Positions 32,692-45,018 of a DNA stretch of 64,000 nucleotides are shown here, piece after piece. Under the pieces are notes generated by a model. The model was not told the origin of the DNA. It was given only the letters and a program-made list of their open reading frames with translations, and did no database searches. The DNA comes from Fragum whitleyi. Taxonomy: Eukaryota > Mollusca > Bivalvia > Cardiida > Cardiidae. A program made the position numbers and the translations under genes. The stretch lies in contig OX411552.1 of the NCBI GenBank assembly GCA_948146395.1, positions 51,264,258-51,328,257 of the forward strand, in the 5' to 3' direction. Position 1 is the stretch's first letter, and every line of letters starts with the position of its first letter.

Positions 32692-34107
32692 AGCTCACCT
32701 GAGCACAAAGTGCTCAAGGTGAGCTATTGGGATCGTAGAATGTCTGTCGTGCGTCGTCCGTCGTGCGTCGTGCGTCGTCCACAATTTCTTCAAACATCTT
32801 CTCCTCCTAAACCAGTGGGCCAATCTTGATGAAACTTGGCAGGGATGTTCCTTGGGTCAAGCTCTACCAAAGTTGTTCAAATAAATGAAATCCACCCTTA
32901 ACTTTCCCTTTACCCTTAACAAAAAGGGTGAAAAAATGAAAATCTTTAAAAATCTTCTTCTCTGAAACCAGAAGGCAGACTGCTTTCATATTTGGTATGT
33001 AGCATCACCTAGTGGGCCTCTACCAAGTTTGTTCATATCAAGACCCTTGGGTCATATTTGGGCTTTGCACAGGTGCATCCCTTTATCTCTTATGAGCACG
33101 AAGGGTAAAAAAATGAAAATCTTCAAAAATCTTCTTCTCTGAAACCAGAAGACAGACAGCTTTCATATTTGGTATGTAGCATCATCTAGTGGACCTCTTC
33201 CAAGTTTGTTCATATCAAGACCCTGGGGTCATGTTTGGGCTTTGCCCGGGCCCAACCCTTTTTACATAGAATCAAAGAGCGAAAATCTTTAAAAATCTTC
33301 TTCTCTGTAACCAGATGGCAGACAGCTTTTAATATTTGGTGTGTAGCATCACCTAGTGGGCCTCTACCAAGTTTGTTCATATCAAGACCCTTGGGTCATA
33401 TTTGGGCTTTGCACGGGTGCATCCCTTTATCTCTAATGAGCACGAAGGGTAAAAAAATGAAAATCTTCAAAAATCTTCTTCTCTGAAACCAGAAGACAGA
33501 CAGCTTTCATATTTGGTATGTAGCATCATCTAGTGGACCATTACCAAGTTTGTTCATATCAAGACCCGGGGATCATATTTGGGCTTTGCCCGGGCGCAAC
33601 CCTTTTTTACATAGAATCAAAGAGTGAAAATCTTTTAAAATCTTCTTAATTAATCGAAACCAGAGGTCACGCTGCTTCCATTTTTGGTGTGTAGCATCAC
33701 CTAGTGGGCCTCTACCAAGTTTGTTCATATCAAGACCCTTGGGTCATATTTGGGCTTTGCACGGGTGCATCCCTTTATCTCTAATGAGCACGAAGGGTAA
33801 AAAAATGAAAATCTTCAAAAATCTTCTTCTCTGAAACCAGAAGGCAGACAGCTTTCATATTTAGAATGTAGCATCATCTTGGACCTCTTCCAAGTTTGTT
33901 CATGTCAAGACCCTGGGGTCACTTTTTGGGTCCACCCGGGTGCATCCCTTTTTACATAGAATCAAAGAGCAAAAAGGCATATCTGTCTTGCTCTTTGCTG
34001 AAAACGTTCCATGGTATTGATCTTACGCAATTATCTTCTTTTTGACATCTGCCTATCTAATTAATGTGTTGTCCCAGGGGTCAAAGAGACTCAGGTGAGC
34101 GATCTAG
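32692..34107 (+). mobile_element. F1 element with b3 body, ending at CTAG before its hairpin
   Basis: Head AGCTCACCTGAGCACAAAG, GTCGTGCGTCG run, seven or so b3 monomers, tail GTCCCAGGGGTCAAAGAGAC, CAGGTGAGCGATCTAG. In other copies GACCATCNTGGTCCTCTTG follows; here the host F5 T-run follows directly. Host phrase GGAC-T7-CTTAACCC becomes GGAC-T5 | element | T4-CTTAACCC, two T's more. Confidence 0.87.
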
Positions 34108-34944
34108 TTTTCTTAACCCATGGATATATTGAGCTGATTTTTGGTATGTGAGTCCGCATCAATGAGTTACAGAACGAGTTTGAGTTTGGTTCCGGTCCAT
34201 TGATTTTTGAGGAAGATACGGATGCTGGACTTAGAAATTACCAGGAAAATTCAGTTTTCCGGACTTTTTTTCTTAACCCTTGGAGATATTGAGCTGATTT
34301 TTGGTATGTGAGTCCACATCAATGAGTTACAGAACGAGTTTGAGTTTGGTTCCGGTCCATTGATTTTTCGAGGAAGATACGGATGCTGGACTTAGAAATT
34401 ACCAGGAAAATTCAGTTTTCCGGACTTTTTTTCTTAACCCTTGGAGATATTGAGCTGATTTTTGGTATGTGAGTCCGGATCAATGAGTTACAGAATGAGT
34501 TTGAGTTTGGTTCCGGTCCATTGATTTTTGAGGAAGATACGGATGCTGGACTTAGAAATTACCAGGAAATTTCAGTTTTCCGGAATTTTTTTCTAAACCC
34601 TTGGATATATTGAGCTGATTTTTGGTATGTGAGTCCGCATCAATGAGTTACAGAACGAGTTTGAGTTTGGTTCCGGTCCATTGATTTTTGAGGAAGATAC
34701 GGATGCTGGACTTAGAAATTACCAGGAAATTTCAGTTTTCCGGACTTTTTTTCTTAACCCTTGGAGATATTGAGCTGATTTTTGGTATGTGAGTCCGCAT
34801 CAATGAGTTACAGGAGGAGTTTGAGATTGGTTCAGGTCCATTGATTTTTGTGGAAGATACGGATGCTGGACTTCGAAAATTACCAAGAAATTTCAGTTTT
34901 CTGGACTTTTTTTCTTAACCCTTGGAGATATTGAGCTGATTTTT
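34108..34944 (+). repeat. F5 tandem body, left block
   Basis: Five and a half monomers of about 161 bp (TTGGTATGTGAGTCCGCATC; GGTTCCGGTCCATTGATTTT; CAGTTTTCCGGACTTTTTTT), 95 percent or more alike by eye. The same monomer continues at 39013-39480 after the nested F3. No coding function; the minus ORFs are artefacts. Confidence 0.88.
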
Positions 34945-37900
34945 AGCTCCACTGGCTGAAAGCCACTGGGGCTATTGTCATGGCTTTGTGTCCGTCGTGC
35001 GTCCGTCCGTCCGTGCGTGCGGTCGTAAACTTTTTCTTTAAAAATCTTCTCCTCAGAAACTACTGGATGAATTTCAACCAAACTTCACAGGAATGATCCT
35101 TGGGTGACCCTCTTTCAAAGTTGTTCAAGAAATTTTGATCCTATGAAAAACATGGATTTTATGGGCGTGGCTTATTTCCAAATATGGTAAAAAGTGAGTT
35201 TTCTCAGATTCTAACTGATGGATACCAATCAAATTTTACATGAATGATTCTTGGGTGACCCTTTATAAGTCTACAAAATATTATTGTGATCGGATGGAAA
35301 ATATGCATTTTATGGGCGGAGGTCATTTCTCTATATGTTATATAGTGAAAACTTTCAAAATCATTTTCTCAGAATCTAATTGATGGATATCAACTAAATT
35401 TTACTTGAATGATCCTTGAGTGACCCTTTATCAGTCTACAAAAAATTATTGTGATCGGATGGAAAATATGCATTTTATGGGCGGAGGTCATTTCTCTATA
35501 TGTTATATAGTGAAAACTTTCAAAATCATTTTCTCAGAATCTAATTGATGGATATCAAGTAAATTTTACTTGAATGATCCTTGAGTGACCCTTTATCAGT
35601 CTCTTAAAAATAATTGTGATCGGATGAAAAATATGTATTTTATGGGCGGAGGTCATTTCTCTACATGTTATATAGTGGAAATTTTGAAAATCCTTTTCTC
35701 AGAATGTAATGGACGGATATCAACCAAATTTCACGGGAATATTCCCTTAGTGACCCTTTATCAGTCTACCAAAAATTATTGTGATCAGTTGAAAAATATA
35801 TATGTTATGGTCGGAGGTCATTTCTCAATGTTATATAGTGGAAACTTTGAAAATCATTTTCTCAGAATGTAACTGATGGATTTCAATCAAACTTTTTAGC
35901 TCACCTGAGCACGTAGTGCTCATGTGAGCTATTGTGATCACCTTTCGTCCGGCGTCCGTCCGTCGGTCGTCGGTCGTCGGACGTCGGTCGTCGTCCGTCG
36001 TCCGGCGTCCGTCAACAATTTCTTTAAACGACATCTCCTCCTAAACTACTGGGCCAATTAACTCCAAATTTTACAGAAATGTTGCTTAGGTGGTCCCCTT
36101 CAAAAATAGCTAAAAGAATTGAAATCCATGAAAAACTCTGGTTGCTATGGCAACAAAGGTGAAATTTTAAGAAAATCTTAAAAATTCTTCTCCTTCTCAA
36201 CCAGTAGTCCTACAGACTTAAAACTTGGCATGGATGATCAGTTCATAGACCTGAATAAAAATAGCTAAAATTATAACTTTTGGGCCACCAGGTGCGGAGC
36301 ACCAGGGGGGAGGGGGTAGTACTTTGGGTAAATTTTGTTATCTTTAAGTTTCTCTTTCTTTGGAACCAGGAGCCCTACACACTTGAAACTTGGCATGGAG
36401 GATCAGCATATGGACCTTTATATAAATAGCTAAAATCATGACTGTAGATTCACCAGGTGCGGAGCATCAGGGGGGAGAGGGTAGTACTTTTGTGAAAATT
36501 TTGTAATCTTTAACCTTCTTCTTCTTCTGAACCACAAGCCCTACAGACTTAAAACTTGGCATGGATGATCAGTTTATAGACCTGAATAAAAATAGCTAAA
36601 ATTATAACTTTTGGGCCACCAGGTGCGGAGCACCAGGGGGGAGGGGGTAGTACTTTGGGTAAATTTTGTTATCTTTAAGTTTCTTCTTCTTCGGAACCAG
36701 GAGCCCTACAGACTTGAAACTTGGCATGGAGGATCAGCATATAGACCTTTATATAAGTAGCTAAAATCATGACTGTAGATTTTCCAGGTGCGGAGCATCA
36801 GGGGGGAGAGGGTAGTACTTTTGTGAAAATTTTGTAATCTTTAACCTTCTTCTTCTTCTGAACCACAAGCCCTACAGACTTAAAACTTGGCATGGAGGAT
36901 CAGCTCATAGATCATAATAAAAATAGCTAAAATAATATCTGTTGGGCTGCCAGGTGCGGAGCACCAGGGGGGAGGGGGGAGTACTTTTGTTAAAATTTTG
37001 TAATCTTTTACCTTCATCTTCTTCTGAACCAGGAGCCCTACAGACTTTAAACTTGGCATGGAGGATCAGCATATGGACTTTTATATAAATAGCTAAAATA
37101 ATGACTGTAGATTCACCAGGTGCGGAGCATCAGGGAGGAGAGGGTCGTACTTTTGTGAAAATTTTGTAATCTTTAACCTTCTTCTTCTTCTGAACCACAA
37201 GCCCTACAGACTTGAAACTTGGCATGGAGGACCAGCTCATTGACCTTAATAAAAAATAGCTAAAATAATATCTGTTGGGCTGCCAGGTGCGGAGCATCAG
37301 GGGGGAGGGGGGAGTACTTTTGTGAAAATTTTGTAATCTTTTACCTTCATCTTTTTCTGAACCAGGAGCCTGACAGATTTGAATATTGGCATGGATGATC
37401 AGCTTATGGACCTTTATATAAATAGCTAAAATCATGACTGTAGATTCACCAGGTGCAGAGCATCAGGGGGGAGAGGGTAGTACTTTTGTGAAAATTTTGT
37501 TATCTTTAACCTTCTTCTTCTTCTGAACCACAAGCCCTACATACTTGAAAATTGGCATGGAGGATTAGCTCATAGATCTTAATAAAAATAGCTAAAATAA
37601 TATCTGTTGGGCTGCCAGGTGCGGAGCACCAGGGGGGGAGGGGGGAGTACTTTTGTGAAAATTTTGTAATCTTTTACCTTCATCTTCTTCTGAACCAGGA
37701 GCCTGACAGATTTGAATATTGGCATGGATGATCAGCATATGGACCTTTATATAAATAGCTAAAATCATGACTGTAGATTCACCAGGTGCGGAGCATCAGG
37801 GGGGAGAGGGTAGTACTTTTGTGAAAATTTTGTAATCTTTAACCTTCTTCTTCTTCTGAACCACAAGCCCTACAGACTTGAAAATTGGCATGGAGGATTA

Positions 37901-39012
37901 GCTCATAGACCTTAATATAAATAGCTAAAATCATGACTGTAATGCCACCAGGTGCAGGGCACATGGGGGGAGGGGGTAGTACTTTTGTATAAATTTTGTA
38001 ACATTAACCTTCATCTTCTAATGAACCAGGAGCCCTATAGACTTCAATATTGGCATGGATGATAAGCATATGGATCTAAAATAAAATAGCTAAAATCATG
38101 AATGTAGGGTCGCCAGATGCGGAGCATTAGGGGGGAGGGGGTAGTACTTTGGATCAATTTTGAAATCTTTAACCTTATTCTTCTTCTGGATCAGAAACCC
38201 TACAGACTTGAAAATTGTTATGGGTGATCAATATATGGACATTAATGAAAATAGCTAAAATCAGAACTGTTGGGTCACCAGGTGCTGAGTGTCTTGGGGA
38301 GGGGGTAGTACTTTGGATCATTTTAGAAATCTTTAAACTTCTTCTAATGAACCAAGAGTCCTACAGACTTGAAAATTGGTATGGATGATCAGCATATGGA
38401 CATTAATTGAATAAGCTAAAATCATGACTGTAGATTCACCAAGTGCAGAGCATCTTGGGGGAGGGGGAGTGCTTTGTTGAGAATTTTGAATCCCTACAGC
38501 CTTTATATTTGACATGGATTATTCAACTCATTAAAGAAAACTTTAAAAGTCTCAGACTCAGCCTGTATATCTGGCATAGATTTGCTGATCACAGACCTTC
38601 TATGAAAAAAGCTTAAATAAATAATGACCAGGGGAGGAGCAGGGGGGGGGGGGGGGATTATTTCAAATGTTATCTGATTGAATAAGTGAAAATCTCTTTT
38701 TTCTGTGGTTGCATGGACATACCTAGGTAATGAAGCTTTTTTCTCAGGTGAGCGACCCAGGGCCAACGGCCCTCTTGTTAGTATGATCTTTGGGTGACCC
38801 ATTATCATGCAGCCAAAAAATATTTTGATTGGATGAAAAATCCGCCTTTTTGGGCGGAGGTCATTTCTCTATATGTTATATAGTTGAAACTTTGAAAATC
38901 ATTTTCAACATCAGTAGAACCCAAAATATCTAAAAATCTAGTCAAAACTTTTATATACTTTTACAAGAATTTCAAGCCTGTGGAGCGACACAAGCCATTC
39001 ATGGCTTTCTAG
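34945..39012 (+). mobile_element. F3 element inserted in F5, itself split by F1/b2
   Basis: Head AGCTCCACTGGCTGAAAGCC after five T's. F3 body to 35897, F1/b2 at 35898-38777, F3 body again, then CCTGTGGAGCGACAC, hairpin AAGCCATTCATGGCTT, CTAG at 39009-39012 and TT. Host F5 phrase GCTGATTTTTGGTATG (many intact copies) becomes GCTGATTTTT | element | TTGGTATG. Confidence 0.88.
35898..38777 (+). mobile_element. F1 element with long b2 array (2.9 kb) inserted in F3
   Basis: Head AGCTCACCTGAGCACGTAG, long GTCCGTCGGTCGTCGG run, b2 leader, then about fourteen b2 monomers alternating two subtypes (CACCAGGTGCGGAGCACCAG and TTCACCAGGTGCGGAGCATC). Tail CAGGTGAGCGACCC, GGGCCAACGGCCC, TCTTG, TT. Poly-G of 15 at 38642-38656. 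Minus ORFs 37130-37435 and 38503-38808 follow the array and are not genes. Confidence 0.88.
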
Positions 39013-39678
39013 TTGGTATGTGAGTCCGCAACAATGAGTTACAGGAGGAGTTTGAGTTTGGTTCCGGTCCATTGATTTTTGTGGAAGATACGGATGCTGG
39101 ACTTCGAAAATTACCAGGAAATTTCGGTCTTCTGGACTTTTTTTCTTAACCCTTGGAGATATTGAGCTGATTTTTGGTATGTGAGTCCGCATCAATGAGT
39201 TACAGGACGAGTTTGAGTTTGGTTCCGGTCCATTGATTTTTGTGGAAGATACAGATGCTGGACTTAGAAAATTACCAGGAAATTTCATGTTTCCGGACTT
39301 TTTTTCTTAACCCTTGGAGATATTGAGCAGATTTTTGGTATGTGAGTCCGCATCAATGACTTACAGAATGAGTTTGAGTTTGGTTCCGGTCCATTGATCT
39401 TGTGGAAGATACAGATGCTGGACTTAGAAAATTACCAGGAAATTTACAGACTTTTTTTCTTTATCCTCAGAGATATTGAGCTGATACATAAAATCTGATA
39501 CAACTAATATTTTGGAGAGGTAGTTATACCTTTACCACAAGAAAAGATACTGCTCTAGGGATATATATATAAATCCGGTAGGGGACTTGGTATTGTCATG
39601 CAATACTTCCAAATGCTTGTTTCTTTTACTTCTTTGACATAGTATATTGTAGTTTGTGGTAGATTGTTTGGAAATAAA

Positions 39679-39890
39679 CTATCTTTCAAAGGGTCCAGGG
39701 TTTGATTCCTGATGGCATCACTCATCCTTTCCGACTATTTGTCGGTTCATAATAGTAGACCAATATTGGATAGCAGCTGGAGGCTAGAACAGGATGTAAT
39801 GGTAGTATTGGTGTGAGAAAAACAAGAAATCCATTGTTAGGCCACCATGATATAAATGCAGTATTGTTGAAAGCAGCATTAAAAGTGTTA
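39679..39890 (+). mobile_element. SINE, 3' part of the copy split by the fold-back
   Basis: ACTATCTTTCAAAGGGTCCA corresponds to the SINE from the anticodon arm onward; B box GGTTTGATTCC. Body (GATAGCAGCTGGAGGCTAG; AATCCATTGTTAGGC) and tail GTATTGTTGAAAGCAGCATT. Its head is at 32503-32530, on the far side of the fold-back and F5. Confidence 0.75.
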
Positions 39891-40469
39891 CAAACAAAAA
39901 ATCTATTACTGAAGTCAAAGAAATAATTTGTTGCTCAAAATTCCTTTGTTTATAATTAGTTTTTTACCCTGAAACTGAAACTATATATTTCAAAACTAAA
40001 CCAAAGACTATTATCAGAAGACAAACATTTTGGATTATGCTTCCATATATTTTTTAATCAAGTACACTATATTTTAAACCTCGTAGTTATGAGACTTTAG
40101 AATTGAATTGATGATATGCTGATAGGCAAATTTAAGAAGTTCTGACTGAATTATCTTTAATGTACTTTTGTTTGGTGAATGGATAAGGCGAATGGACCTG
40201 TTGTTTATGATCTTACTTGATACCTTTTGTCCCGTTTTAGTTTTGTATTTCAATAAATCACCACCAATTTTATTACATACATATACCTGTGTTGTCTAGT
40301 TTTATCATCCCACTCAAATTATGAAGACCTAGTCCTTCCGGATGCATTCAGGATGAGAAAATGGTGTGAACTGTTTGCAAATTATATCCTACTTAAACAT
40401 GCCCTTGTTATTCTGAACATAGGGCTGGTTTCTTAGATTGCTTAAAAATAATCATACTTTGTAATGAAT
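39891..40469. other. Low-copy sequence with half a MITE
   Basis: AT-rich. 40341-40395 (GATGCATTCAGGATGAGAAA, AACTGTTTGCAAATTATA) matches one arm of the MITEs at 51650 and 54431. An AATAAA at 40252-40257 has no associated gene. Confidence 0.45.
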
Positions 40470-41783
40470 GTTAAGGTAGTATGAAACCATTATGCACTTG
40501 TTCCAATCTTTATCAAATAAATATATTTCGAAGAGTGTTCCTTTCCAAAAATGTGACCAAAAAATCAGCATAGCTTTCCATGCATTTTAGGAGAAAATGG
40601 GATTTTTTCAAAATACTATTTTTCTTACAAAATGCCAAGAAAAGGAAGATAAGAAGCTGAATGATACCCTGTAAAATATTTGATAAGTAACACTTACAAG
40701 ACGAAAATGCAGGAAAAAACGTACTGGAAAAAATACTCGTTTATTCACCAAAATCTAATTCAAATTTTAAATCAACACAAAATATACTCCTACATTAAAT
40801 ATAGTTGAAATAATAAGATAGAAACTTAGTTTAACATTAATAGAATTAGAAAAGGTGAGATAAAGTGGGTGTATCCAGGCATTTTTGGCCAATTTGCTTT
40901 CCTAGAAAGTACCAACCCTCCAAATTCAGGCGCTTACCTATTTTCGTTTTCTGTGAATGAATATCCATAAGACAAGAGTTAAATATTATTTGCTGTAATA
41001 CAAAACTTGTACCTCATTGATATTTGTATATCTACTATTTAAGTTTTAAATACTGATAATCCAGGCACGTAGGATGCCATTTAGGGGGAAGGTGGGTTAG
41101 ATGAAGACTTGTTCCTTTGGGCCTCTTCTTTCCTTACAAGACAAAATAAAATTTCGATTTGTACACGTGTAATTATTACTGAGAAGGAAGGATGCTTCTA
41201 TTTCTTCTTTACTTTTACAAAGGAAACTACATATGCAATAATGAAATATCTTTAATCAGATATAAGGTGATGCATTTCAGGCAACAATTTTTAAGCGTCC
41301 ATGTCATACTAAATATTTAAGTCCCATTTGTTGAATCATCTAGAAAAAAATGAATCAAATGACAAAAAACAGTTGAAAGATAATGCAATGGCAGAGAAAA
41401 GTCAGGTTTTAATATTAAAAGAAAAGGAAACATTGCTTGCAACAAGAGTTTTCTCACTTTCCAAAAAGAATATCCTAATTTTTCGAAACGTTGGCTATGA
41501 AAGAAACAAACTTTCGCCATTGAAGCTTCAGTGGCATTGTTACCTACCAAACCAAATTTAATTCCATTGTCCTGGTCAGAAAAAGTACTTGAAAAGGAAA
41601 AATCCCCGCCCCCCTCAATCAATATTACACAATTTTAAAAAAGGGTTTACAATTTAATAACCTAATAATTTTAACCCTAGCAGAAAAAATCATTTCATTG
41701 CATTATAATTTCAAAACAACATAACAATAAACTAACAAACGCACAAATCTTTGATACAAAAAATAATGATAGGGATAATTTTT
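40470..41783 (-). mobile_element. Inverted partial copy of the TTAA-flanked element X
   Basis: The reverse complement matches 43800-45018 plus 46414-46508 over about 1.2 kb with moderate divergence (for example TCCAGGCATTTTTGGCCAAT against TGGCCAAAAATGACTGGATA). Unlike the other copy it has no F3 at 40559-40564 (AAAAAA run) and no MITE near 41710-41725, so it provides the empty site for both. ORFs 41317-41622 and 41328-41561 overlap on opposite strands and are not supported. Confidence 0.75.
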
Positions 41784-43479
41784 AGCTCGACTATTCGAAG
41801 AATAGGGGGGCTATTCCAGTCACCCGGGCGTCGGCGTCAGCATCGGCATCGGCGTAATGCTTTGTTAAAGTTTTTACGTGCAAATGTTTAAAATCTCTGT
41901 TTCTATTAAAGCTATTGCTTTGAAACTTTACACATGCTTCTGTGACCGTAACATCAGCATCAAGACAAAGATTAATTACTCTGATATTGAATTAAGTGGA
42001 ATTTTAACCCTTTTCGAACTTGGAAATCTTGGATAAGTTTTTACTTGCAAATGTTGTTTATCTGTAATATTTCTGTTTCTTTAAAAGCAATTGCTTTGAA
42101 ACTTTACACATGCTTCTGTGGCTATAATATTAGCATCTAGACAAAGATTAATTACTCTGATATTGAATTAAGTGGAATGTTAACCCTTTTCGAACTTGGA
42201 AATCTTGGTTAAGTTTTTACGTGCAAATGTTGTTTATCTGTAATATTTCTGTTTCTTTAAAAGCAATTGCTTTGAAACTTTACACATGCTTCTGTGGCTA
42301 CAATATTAGCATCTAGACAAAGATTCATTACTCTGATATTGAATTTAGTGGAATTTTAACCCTTTTCGGACTGAGTAATTCTTGGTTAAGTTCTTATGTG
42401 CAAATGTTGTATTTCTTTAATATCTCTATTTCTAATAAAGCTATTGCTTTGAAACTTTGTACATGCTTCTGTGACCATAATATCAGCCTCTTGACAAAGA
42501 TTAATTACTCTGATATGGAATTTAGTGGAATTTTAACCCTTTTTGGACTTAGAATATCTTGGTTAAGTTTTTACGTGCAAATGTTGTATTTCTGTAATAT
42601 CTCTATTTCTAATAAAGCTATTGCTTTGAAACTTTGCACATGCTTCTGTGACCATAATATCAGCCTCTTGACAAAGATTTTGAATTTAGTGGAAATTTAA
42701 CCCTTTTCGGACTCAGAAATTCTTGGTTAAAATTTTACGTGCAAATGTTGTATATCAGTTGTAGCTCTATTTCAACCTAGGCTTTTGCTTGGAAACTCTA
42801 CACATGCTTCTGTTACCATTATATCAGCCACTTGACAATGATTTATTACTCTGATATTGAATTAGTGGAATTTTAACCTTTTTCAGACTCAGAAATTCTT
42901 GGTTAAGTTTTTACAGGCAAATGTTGTACATCAGTTATGTCTCTATTTCTATGAAAGCTATTGCGTTCAAACTTTGCACATGCTTTAATGATCATAACAA
43001 CAGCCTCTTAATAAAGATTCAATTCTCTGGTATAGAACTTAGTGGATTTTCAACCCTTTTTGGACTTAGAAATTCTTGGTTAAGCTTTTACGTGCAAATG
43101 TTGTATTTCTGTAATATGTCTATTTCTACTATAGCTGTTGCTTGGAAACTTAACACATGCTTCTTTGACCATAATATTAGCCCACAGAAAAAGATTCATT
43201 ACTCTGATATTGAATCTAGTGGAATTTTAACCCTTTTCGGCCTTAAAAATCTTGGTTATGTTTTTATGTGCAACTGTTTTATGTTAGTTGTATCTCTGTT
43301 CCTTCTAAAGCTATTGCTTTGAAACTCTGCACATGCTTCTGTGACCACGATAACAGCCTCTAGACAAAGATTCTTTTCTCTTGACCTTCATTTTATTGAA
43401 TTTCCAATGTCGATATTGATTTGCCGTTACTATCCAGCACTAGGAATAGTCGAGCTTCGCTGTCCTCCGACAGCTCTTG
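41784..43479 (+). mobile_element. F4-type element, GCATCGGC family, 1.7 kb
   Basis: Head AGCTCGACTATTCG / CGAAGAATAGGGGGGCT after five T's, GGGCGTCGGCGTCAGCATCGG, then eight monomers of about 178 bp (GTTTTTACGTGCAAATGTTG; CTTTGAAACTTTACACATGC; TAACCCTTTTCGGACTTAG). The second arm is TAGTCGAGCT, the 3' hairpin GCTGTC-CTCC-GACAGC, the end CTCTTG followed by TTT. ORFs 42398-42700 and 42921-43322 run through the monomers and are not genes. Confidence 0.85.
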
Positions 43480-43620
43480 TTTATTAAGGCTATCGGACGC
43501 CATTGGTAACCTTAATTCGAATAACAAAAACATATTACCTCCCTTTAATAAAAGTTTTATCCCTTTTGTAATTGTTTGTATTTGTGGTTCGCATCTTTTG
43601 GTATTCTAACTTTATTGTTA

Positions 43621-43797
43621 CAGTCAAACCTGTCTTAAGCAAGCACCCAAGGGACATTCAAAAAGCGCTTGCTTAAAACAGGTGCTTGCTTAATACAGGT
43701 CAATTTCAGTGCAATTGATTCATATGGAACTCTGCAGACGATTGCTTAATACAGCTTGCTTGCTGAATACAGGTAGCCGCTAACACAGGATTGACTG
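43621..43797. mobile_element. MITE with CAGTCAAACCTGT ends and TA duplication
   Basis: 177 bp. Ends CAGTCAAACCTGT and ACAGGATTGACTG are inverted with one mismatch. TA flanks both sides (43619-43620, 43798-43799). The interior repeats GCTTGCTTAATACAGGT. Absent from the inverted copy of X (TTATTGTTATGTTGTTTT). Fits Tc1/mariner/pogo-type MITEs. Confidence 0.82.
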
Positions 43798-45018
43798 TAT
43801 TTTGTTTTGAAATCATATGGCAATGAACTGAGGTTAAAATTATTTGGTTATAAAATTGTAAACCCTCTTGAAAATTGTGTAATATAGATGCACGCGCAAT
43901 TTTTCCTTTCCTATGTTACAAGAACTTGTTCCGACGGGGTCAATGGAATAAAACTTGATAGTTAATAATAACACAGAAGCTAAAATGGTGAACGTGTATT
44001 TCTTTCATTGCGTAAGTTATGAAAAATCAGGATATTTTGTTGGAAAGTGAGAAGACTCTTGTTGCAAGCAAGTTTTCTTTTCTAATAATGTTATCATCTG
44101 ACCTTTCTCTGCCATTGCATCACTTTTCAACTGTCTCTTGTCATTTGAATCATTGTTCTAGAAGATTCAACAAATGACACTTATAGAGATATTAAGTGTG
44201 TCATGGACAATTTAAGTTTGTTGCCTGAAATGCATCATCTTATGACTGATATGCATGATGATTTGGCTGATTATGATTATAATTTGTTCTTGTATATGTA
44301 TTTTCCTTAGTAAAAGTATAGGAGAAGTCCACTTCCTTCTCAGTAATTATTACAGGTGTAGAAATCGAAATTTTATTTTGCCCTGTCATGAAAGAAAAAC
44401 CCCAAAGAAACAAGTCTTCATCTAACCCACCCATCCCCCTAAATTGCCTCGTACGTGCCTGGATTATCAGGAATTGAAACTTTTATAGCAGTTACATAAA
44501 TATCAATGAGGTACATGTTTCTTTTTACAGCAATACTATCAAACTCTTGTCTTATTGATATTTATTACCAGAATACGGGAATAGCTGAGCACCTGAATTT
44601 GGAGGGTTGGTGGTTTCATAGAAAGCAAAGTGGCCAAAAATGACTGGATACACCTACTTTATTTTACCTTTTCTAGATCTTCTAATGTTTAACTAATTTT
44701 CTATTATATTCTTCCAACTATATTTAATGTAGGTGTATGTTTTTTGTTGATTTTAAAATGAAAATTTGATTTTGCTGAAAAGAAGAGTATTTTTTGGGAA
44801 CATTTTTTCCTGCATTTTCGTCTTGTAAATGTAAATATCAAATATTTTACAATTCCTTGTATTCAATGAATCATGTATACCAACTCAATAACATTTATGT
44901 TCACCATTCAGCTTCTTGTCATCCGTTTCTTGGCATTTTTGCAAGAAAAAATGGTACATGTATTTTCAAAATTCCCAATTTTCTCCAAAAAATGCATGGA
45001 AAGCTATGCTGATTTTTT

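Larger units (their letters stand above)
32594..39619 (+). mobile_element. F5 element (7.0 kb with nested F1 and F3/F1)
   Basis: Head AGTCCCCTACCGG, GAAGGGGACT, TCCGTCCGTCTGTC run. Body of 161-bp monomers (GAGATATTGAGCTGATTTTT; TCAATGAGTTACAGAACGAG; GGAAGATACGGATGCTGGAC). The second arm CCGGTAGGGGACT is at 39575-39587, the 3' hairpin GTATTG-TCATG-CAATAC at 39590-39606, and CTTG at 39616-39619 with TTT after. Its own DNA amounts to about 1.5 kb; the rest is F1 (32692-34107) and F3 (34945-39012). Confidence 0.8.

Noticed and set aside
37130..38808. Minus-strand ORFs of about 100 codons
   Set aside because: They follow the b2 array and repeat with it (QICQAPGS); no independent support.
34108..39480. 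CRISPR array or other direct-repeat immune locus
   Set aside because: Monomers of about 161 bp abut without unique spacers, the locus is eukaryotic, and no cas-like gene is present.
42398..43322. ORFs of 100 and 133 codons as genes
   Set aside because: They read through 178-bp F4 monomers; the peptides simply repeat each monomer (for example LYFCNISISNKAIALKLCTC).
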